Assembly (NCBI GenBank): GCA_002418835.1
Contig: DIEX01000027.1
Coordinates: forward strand, 1-64,000
DNA: 64,000 nt
From: Spirochaetia bacterium UBA5763
GTDB lineage: Bacteria; Spirochaetota; UBA4802; UBA5550
Direction: 5' to 3'
Numbering within the stretch: the stretch's first letter is position 1; every line of letters starts with the position of its first letter. The notes below the pieces were generated by a model. That model made no database searches. It had not been told where the DNA came from and saw nothing but the letters and a program-made list of their open reading frames with translations. Below, one piece after another: positions 59,108-64,000 of this stretch. Position numbers and translations under genes: made by a program.

Positions 59108-59910
59108 TACTTCTTCTCTCTGTAATCTTCACCGCTGAGTTCAAGAATTCTGCACATTTCACGTAATCTCGAAAGAATCCGCCCCTCTGAAAGCTCCTTG
59201 AGAGATTTCTCAGGATTATTGTTTGATGTTATTATTGTAAATTTCTCTGCTTCGTAACGTGCATCAATTAAATTGTAGAGAGTCTCCTGTTCCCAGGGGG
59301 AATCTCTCTGTACCCCGAAGTCATCAATAACAAGAACATCCACTGATGCAAGATCCTTCTCAATTTTACCGGACTGCCCGTAACGTTCTGATCCTTCAAC
59401 AAATGTGGAACGCAGAAGATTAAAGAAATTCCTTGATATTTTAATGAATTTTCCGTTAACAGCATGATGTGTAATCAGTTCAGTTAACACTATGCATGAC
59501 AATAGTGTTTTCCCGGTACCGGGATTTCCCCACAGATAAAGCCCCTTGTTTACATCCGGGAATTTCTGAATTATATCATATGCGGCATTTTTTGCCTCAG
59601 AAGCATGTTTACTTGAAGCTTTGAAATCATTAATAGTTTTCCATCTGAATTTTTTACTGTCTATACCGGAAGCGTTATAAATTTCAAGGACCCTGTCAAT
59701 TTTAAGGCGGGTAGTTCTGCAGAAACATGCCCTGATATTATCCCCGTCGCTATAATAGTATGGCTCTTCGCCACCGCATTTACATTTAGGCAATACACAC
59801 TTGGGGCATGGAGAAAGCGCATTATCCCCTGTTATTTCAAATGCTGTATTATGAATTATCCCTGAATAATCACAATACGGGCAGAAATTATTTTTATCTT
59901 TTTTGTTCAT
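59107..59910 (-). CDS. DnaC/IstB-like ATPase with N-terminal cysteine cluster
   Basis: A 267-residue AAA+ protein. N terminus rich in Cys (CPYCDYSG, CPKCVLPKCKCGGEEPYYYS, CFC), likely a zinc module; then Walker A YLWGNPGTGKTLLSC (about residue 128) and Walker B VLVIDDFGVQRDSPWEQE (about 190), with SRLREM as sensor region near the C terminus. This is the replicative-helicase-loader family. With no transposon nearby it is likely the chromosomal DnaC-type loader rather than an IstB transposase helper. Confidence 0.82.
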   Translation of the reverse strand: MNKKDKNNFCPYCDYSGIIHNTAFEITGDNALSPCPKCVLPKCKCGGEEPYYYSDGDNIRACFCRTTRLKIDRVLEIYNASGIDSKKFRWKTINDFKASSKHASEAKNAAYDIIQKFPDVNKGLYLWGNPGTGKTLLSCIVLTELITHHAVNGKFIKISRNFFNLLRSTFVEGSERYGQSGKIEKDLASVDVLVIDDFGVQRDSPWEQETLYNLIDARYEAEKFTIITSNNNPEKSLKELSEGRILSRLREMCRILELSGEDYREKK

Positions 59911-60115
59911 CCCGATTTTATTATTGAAAGTTAAATATTTTAAATAAAAATTGCTTAAATGGCAGTATAATTGTCAAGATTAATTGCCGATTTTTATTAT
60001 ATTGAAATTTAATTAAAATTAAACAGTTCAGATGGAGAAAAACTATAAATTTTTTATTCAATAAAGACGATTATGAAAATAAAGCGCAAGATATAGTTTT
60101 TATAAGAGGTTATAT

Positions 60116-61006
60116 ATGAAATCTAATTCAATAGCAGGGAAAACAGCTGTACTGATCTGCGGTATTTTTCTGACATATTCTTTTTTAAACACAGCTTCAG
60201 CCCAGCAGAGCGAGCAGGCAGACGCGAATAAGCAGCAGACGGAAACAAAAAATGATGCCAAAAAAGAACCGGTTAATCCCAACTCCGATGTTAAAGACGG
60301 ATGGAGAATAAGCGACTATAAACCTTATATAGCATCACTTAAGGAGCTTGAGACCTTAAGCGAGGAGTATTCGGAATTTCTTCTTAAAAGATCAATAGAT
60401 GAATATGCAAAAGGTCTCGATACCCTTGACGACATGGAAACCGAGATTACAAGGCTTAAAGATATTTATAAAAACAAGAAATATCTGAATGAAAAATGGT
60501 ACTGGCAGGAAGTTGACAGAAAAAATGCCCAGGACAGATATATCAGCAGGCTGAAAACTGAAGCCAAGACAAAATCTATAACATATTTCACAAAAGCCAT
60601 TAACACAATGGACGAGATACGTTCACATGATCTTATTCATAATGAAAAATATCTCACTTTTAAATCACGACTCTTCAGAATTTATGTGTCAACACAGTAC
60701 GACCTGGGGAATCTTAAACCATGTATTCCGATTCTGGAGAGATACATAACTCTTAAAGATGAAAACAGAAAAGACCTCTGGGCATACAAGTACATGTCAA
60801 GCTGTTATGCATTCATGGAGACACTTCTTGACAAGAGCGGAAAAAGCTCCGATGAAGATATTGTCTACTACAAGAACAAGAAAAATCAGGCTCTCCTGAA
60901 AGCTGTTGAAATCCAGTATGGACTGGAATCTCCGGAGTTTAAAGAACTGCAGATTATAGTTCAGCTTGATGAAAAGAAAAGCGAAGTAATAAACGTAAAT
61001 AAATAA
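60116..61006 (+). CDS. Exported helical-repeat protein of unknown function
   Basis: A 296-residue protein with a signal peptide (about residues 1-29, ending ASAQ), a polar linker, and a mostly helical domain (about 65-290), including YVSTQYDLGNLKPCIPILERY and DLWAYKYMSSCYAFMETLLD, TPR-like pairs. Size and composition remind me of spirochaetal flagellar coiling proteins (FcpA type), but I cannot align it, so this is a guess. It is a single gene, closed by a strong terminator. Confidence 0.5.
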   Translation: MKSNSIAGKTAVLICGIFLTYSFLNTASAQQSEQADANKQQTETKNDAKKEPVNPNSDVKDGWRISDYKPYIASLKELETLSEEYSEFLLKRSIDEYAKGLDTLDDMETEITRLKDIYKNKKYLNEKWYWQEVDRKNAQDRYISRLKTEAKTKSITYFTKAINTMDEIRSHDLIHNEKYLTFKSRLFRIYVSTQYDLGNLKPCIPILERYITLKDENRKDLWAYKYMSSCYAFMETLLDKSGKSSDEDIVYYKNKKNQALLKAVEIQYGLESPEFKELQIIVQLDEKKSEVINVNK

Positions 61007-61028
61007 AATATAACCTATATAAAAAATA

Positions 61029-61060
61029 AAAAGCCCCCTTTTAACCAGGGGGCTTTTTAT
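61029..61060. terminator. Bidirectional terminator
   Basis: AAAAAGCCCCCT and AGGGGGCTTTTT form a strong hairpin with A/T flanks on both sides, between convergent genes ending at 61006 and 61098. Confidence 0.92.
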
Positions 61061-61097
61061 TCTGGTAAACTTAATATTTAATGATTAAACAGTGCGT

Positions 61098-62177
61098 TCA
61101 ATTTTCGAAGACCGACTGATTCATTATATATTTCTCCCCGTCAAAAACAAAACTGATTTTAATTATTCTGTTCTCTGGAACAAAAAGTTTAATTGCTTCC
61201 GGCTGATAGATATTATTTACCCTGACATATCTCCCTTTAATTTTATCAAGTTCCCATCTTTCAGCTTTAATTAAACAGTATCTGCCAGTCTCAGCTTTTA
61301 TCATTGAACTGCTTCCTGTCTCTGATAAAGCAGTTTCTGTCCGTCCGGTTTCAACGCCGTTAACATTAATCCGGTAGTATATCATATTTTCGTTAGTAGA
61401 AACCTCATCTTTCAATTCTACATTATCATTAAACTCAAGTATTATATTATAATCCGGATTAAACGGAAAAGCTTTACCATCCCTGTAAGCATAGATGTTT
61501 CTCTGAGAAACAATATCGATCACCTCAAACTCATCCCCGTTTGACAGAAAAACAAAACGGCCATCGATTATCCTGTCAATATACCTATTCCCCTTCAGCG
61601 TAAAAGGAATTATAAAACCGTTGCCGTGCAGTCCGGAATCGCTCAGCAAAATCAATTCTTCCCCGATCAGCACGAAGTCATCAACTCCGCGAATTATCTT
61701 TTTTTCATTTTTATCCGGATCAAAACGAACAATTACTTTTTCAGTTTTAGCGGATAATTCAGCGGAACCATCTATGTTTAGCGGATTACTTTCATTGATA
61801 ATATCAGCAAGCAGGTAAAATATATTATCACGGCAAATCAGTTTATGAAGAACCTGAAATTCCTGCCCGAGTTTATACCCGGAGATATTCTCTTCCGGAT
61901 TTGTAAAACTTCCGGCGAGCCATCCATCATCCGTTTCTTTTATAAAATAAAGAGAAGTATCAGTACTATAAATACCGAGAATATCACCTTCAATGGGGAT
62001 CTCATGGAAAAATTTTTCCTCCATGTATATTCTGCCATTTTTAAGACTATACTTCTCCTGCGGCATTGCAGCATGAGAAATATCTGAAAATGTTTTTAAC
62101 TTTTCTCCGTGGAGCATTAAAGGAGAGAAAACAACAACAGAAAGAAAGATTAAGATAATTATTTTATCAGGTTTCAT
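61098..62177 (-). CDS. Exported protein of unknown function, beta-rich
   Basis: A 359-residue protein with a signal peptide (KIIILIFLSVVVFSPLMLHG) and repeated short strands around loops such as FVLIGEELILLSDSGLHGNG and FVFLSNGDEFEVIDIVSQRN, which suggest a beta-propeller or other all-beta fold. No catalytic motif or lipobox. The start is placed at ATG 62177, where the signal peptide begins. It lies downstream of the inositol phosphate synthase gene, separated from it by a terminator. Confidence 0.55.
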   Translation of the reverse strand: MKPDKIIILIFLSVVVFSPLMLHGEKLKTFSDISHAAMPQEKYSLKNGRIYMEEKFFHEIPIEGDILGIYSTDTSLYFIKETDDGWLAGSFTNPEENISGYKLGQEFQVLHKLICRDNIFYLLADIINESNPLNIDGSAELSAKTEKVIVRFDPDKNEKKIIRGVDDFVLIGEELILLSDSGLHGNGFIIPFTLKGNRYIDRIIDGRFVFLSNGDEFEVIDIVSQRNIYAYRDGKAFPFNPDYNIILEFNDNVELKDEVSTNENMIYYRINVNGVETGRTETALSETGSSSMIKAETGRYCLIKAERWELDKIKGRYVRVNNIYQPEAIKLFVPENRIIKISFVFDGEKYIMNQSVFEN

Positions 62178-62265
62178 ATTTTTCCGGAAATTCCGTGCTT
62201 TACTTCGGTTACTCTTTTGTATTCCCCGCATCTCCGGGAAAACTGTCGAGACCCGGGGAACAGAT

Positions 62266-62294
62266 AAAAAGGGCTGCCGCTAAGACAGCCCTTC
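62266..62294 (-). terminator. Terminator of the inositol-3-phosphate synthase gene
   Basis: Read leftwards, AAGGGCTG, loop TCTTAGCGG and CAGCCCTT are followed by TTTT, 17 bases after the stop. Confidence 0.85.
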
Positions 62295-62310
62295 CGTAGA
62301 TTCTGCTATG

Positions 62311-63630
62311 TCAGTTATAAGTCTCTGCACCGAGATAGGTTACAGGGGGCTCATCCATGAACCACCTCAGAGTATTCTTAAGCCGCATTACCTGAACAAA
62401 GAGATCATGCTCAGGGAGTTCATTAGGCGCGTGCATCGGGCTCTTCCAGTAGAATGCGAGCCACTCCTGATTGCCGGACAGAGATGCTCTTTTAGCAAGA
62501 TCAAGAAACATTACAATATCCAGAACTATAGGTGCTGCAAGAATCGAATCCCGGCAGAGAAAGTTAACTTTAATCTGCATCGGGTAACCGAGCCATCCGA
62601 AGATGTCAATATTATCCCACCCCTCCTTGTTGTCTCCTCGCGGAGGATAGTAGTTTATAGTTACTTTATGGTAAAAATCTTTATAAAGATCAGGATAGAG
62701 TTCAGGCTGGCATATCTGGTCAAGAACAGAGAGTTTGCTCACTTCTTTTGTCTTAAAAGATTCAGGATCATCCAGTACCTCTCCATCCCTGTTGCCCAGT
62801 ATATTGGTTGAATACCATCCCTTCATGCCGAGCATTCTTGATTTAAGTCCGGGAGCAAGCAGTGTCTTCATGAATGTCTGGCCGGATTTAAAATCCTTCC
62901 CACACATTGGCACCTGTCTTTTATCAGCCAGTTCCCAAAGTGCCGGTATATCATTACAGAGATTAGGTGCACCGTTTGCGTATGGGATACCGAGATCAAT
63001 TGCCGCATAAGCATAAATCATACTGGGCGCAATTTTCGGGTGATTTGCTTTTAGAGCTTTTTCAAAATTTTCAAGAGTATCATGAACACCAGGGATCATC
63101 TCCTGATAAATTTCTGTACTTGCGCACCAGACCATCACCAATCTGGCTATTTTCTTCTCCTCTTTAAATTTAAGGATATCATCTTTAACCATCTGCGCCA
63201 GCTCCCAATGCGAAGGAGCCTCTTTTACCCATGTCCCGTGAAGTTTTTTCACGAATTCATTTTTGAATACTGCTTTCCATGGTTTGATTTTAACAAGTTC
63301 GTCTTTTACCAGTTCAATATGCTCATTTGAAAGAACCTGTGATCTTTTTGCTGCATCATATACACTCTCGTCAAAAATATCCCAACCTGCAAATTCAAGA
63401 TCCTTTAAATCTGCAAGCGGCACAAAATCCTTTATATTCACTTCAGTGGCATTATCCCCTTTACCAACTCTTATTTTACCCATTTGAGTCAATGAACCTA
63501 CAGGGAGAGCCGCCCCCTTTCTTACAAGCATAACACCTGCTATTAATGTCGTACTTACAGCGCCAAGGCCGGGTATCAGAATACCGAGCTTCCCTTCCGG
63601 ACTTTTAATATCAGTATTTTTCAGCGTCAT
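62311..63630 (-). CDS. ino1: Inositol-3-phosphate synthase
   Basis: A 439-residue NAD-dependent enzyme converting glucose 6-phosphate to myo-inositol 3-phosphate. It begins with the dinucleotide site KLGILIPGLGAVSTTLIAGV, and has SLTQMGKIRVGKGD, the APSMIYAYAAIDLGIPYANG segment (about residue 205), MCGKDFKSGQTFMKTLLAPG (about 247) and NFLCRDSILAAPIVLDIV (about 365), all conserved in Ino1. The product feeds inositol lipids or the osmolyte di-myo-inositol phosphate; which is not shown here. AAGGAG precedes the ATG. It has its own terminator. Confidence 0.92.
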   Translation of the reverse strand: MTLKNTDIKSPEGKLGILIPGLGAVSTTLIAGVMLVRKGAALPVGSLTQMGKIRVGKGDNATEVNIKDFVPLADLKDLEFAGWDIFDESVYDAAKRSQVLSNEHIELVKDELVKIKPWKAVFKNEFVKKLHGTWVKEAPSHWELAQMVKDDILKFKEEKKIARLVMVWCASTEIYQEMIPGVHDTLENFEKALKANHPKIAPSMIYAYAAIDLGIPYANGAPNLCNDIPALWELADKRQVPMCGKDFKSGQTFMKTLLAPGLKSRMLGMKGWYSTNILGNRDGEVLDDPESFKTKEVSKLSVLDQICQPELYPDLYKDFYHKVTINYYPPRGDNKEGWDNIDIFGWLGYPMQIKVNFLCRDSILAAPIVLDIVMFLDLAKRASLSGNQEWLAFYWKSPMHAPNELPEHDLFVQVMRLKNTLRWFMDEPPVTYLGAETYN

Positions 63631-64000
63631 GGTGACACTCCTTGTTTATATAATTTTTTAGTTAACTTGCTGATAAAATAGCAATTAATGGATTATTTAA
63701 TTTTCCATAGAGATTCATTTTATTTCAATTATTAAATTATAGCGGTTAACGTTCGAAATGACAGAGACTGACTAATTCGTTAACTGCTATAAAAATCAAC
63801 AATTACAAAAAAAAGACAACTAATAGTAGACGTTTCGTCAAGAAATTTTAAAATATTTAACCTGCTAATAACTTTGAATACCCCTTATTACTTGACAAAA
63901 AAGTTTTCTGCTAAAATACCATCTAAATGCCGGTAATCCGTAATTATACCCGCATCCAATATAATACTGCAGATTACAGCAAAACAATATATTTTCTAAT
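63631..64000. other. Upstream region of inositol phosphate synthase with a dyad
   Basis: This 370-base AT-rich stretch has no gene. It holds an imperfect 15-bp inverted repeat at 63737-63792 and a rightward TTGACA at 63892-63897 with TAAAAT at 63912-63917 (spacer only 14), which may be a promoter for a gene beyond the window. Confidence 0.45.
63737..63792. repeat. Imperfect 15-bp inverted repeat
   Basis: TTATAGCGGTTAACG (63737-63751) and CGTTAACTGCTATAA (63778-63792) pair at 14 of 15 positions around a 26-base centre containing AATGACAGAGACTGAC. The arm start TTATAGC and the AATGAC motif recall the element at 1533-1613. It may be a small palindromic element or a regulatory site for ino1. Confidence 0.45.

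Noticed and set aside
59107..59910. IstB-type transposase helper, i.e. an IS21 element
   Set aside because: No istA, no terminal repeats; coupled to folK, so a chromosomal helicase-loader-type gene is likelier.

Overview
The window reads as chromosomal DNA of a diderm, heterotrophic bacterium. It encodes BamA with an OmpH-like periplasmic protein, two other outer-membrane barrels, many signal-peptide and lipoprotein genes, SecDF-YajC-SecG, and a bacterial inositol-3-phosphate synthase. Together with an RsbU-type phosphatase, a stand-alone STAS protein and large TPR proteins, this makes me lean towards Spirochaetota. That placement is inference; no rRNA or marker comparison was possible. I see no rRNA, CRISPR array, IS element, phage gene or integrase, and coding density is high.

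Layout. 0-5 kb (+): a short Omp85-like barrel, a truncated acyl-CoA-dehydrogenase-like protein, then a MoxR ATPase/VWA pair. 5-9.4 kb: a STAS protein converging on a TPR protein plus RsbU phosphatase. 9.5 kb: tRNA-Gly(CCC). 9.9-21.4 kb (-): a fatty-acid/short-chain acyl-CoA region with four transcription units (thiolase-FadN; an acetyl-CoA hydrolase/CoA-transferase; crotonase-acyl-CoA dehydrogenase-patatin-3-hydroxyacyl-CoA dehydrogenase; a TetR gene). Each unit is preceded by the same 20-bp operator, so I read this as one local TetR regulon. 21.5-26.2 kb (-): a DmsABC-like molybdoenzyme operon whose catalytic subunit lacks a Tat leader, plus a second TetR gene; both share a different operator. 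26.3-29 kb (-): a sulfur operon metY-cysK-Rrf2 regulator. 29.1-30.1 kb (+): promoter, TPP riboswitch, terminator and thiD, the last apparently starting at AUC. 30-40.6 kb: surface or envelope proteins of unknown function and a Kef-type antiporter fused to a PTS EIIA domain. 40.6-43 kb (+): a glutamine-synthetase family protein with an altered active-site Arg, and a Gfo/Idh oxidoreductase. 43-50.6 kb (-): ribE-ribD, secF-secD-yajC with two unknown membrane proteins, an L,D-transpeptidase and a lipidated OmpH-like protein. 50.6-58.5 kb (-): bamA, a plug-less TonB-receptor-like barrel, metK, secG, tpiA, gap. 58.6-64 kb: folK-dnaC, two unknown exported proteins and inositol-3-phosphate synthase.

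How it works together: the largest coherent unit is a beta-oxidation regulon that releases fatty acids (patatin), oxidises them and handles acetyl-CoA/acetate, under a TetR repressor that probably senses an acyl-CoA. The second theme is envelope biogenesis (Sec translocon, BamA, periplasmic chaperone, L,D-transpeptidase, several uncharacterised exported proteins). No single locus is an obvious new defence or mobile system. The best leads are the two operator families, the AUC start of thiD, the leaderless molybdoenzyme, an unexplained perfect dyad and RNA-like region upstream of the STAS gene, and the two-gene unknown membrane module after the antiporter.
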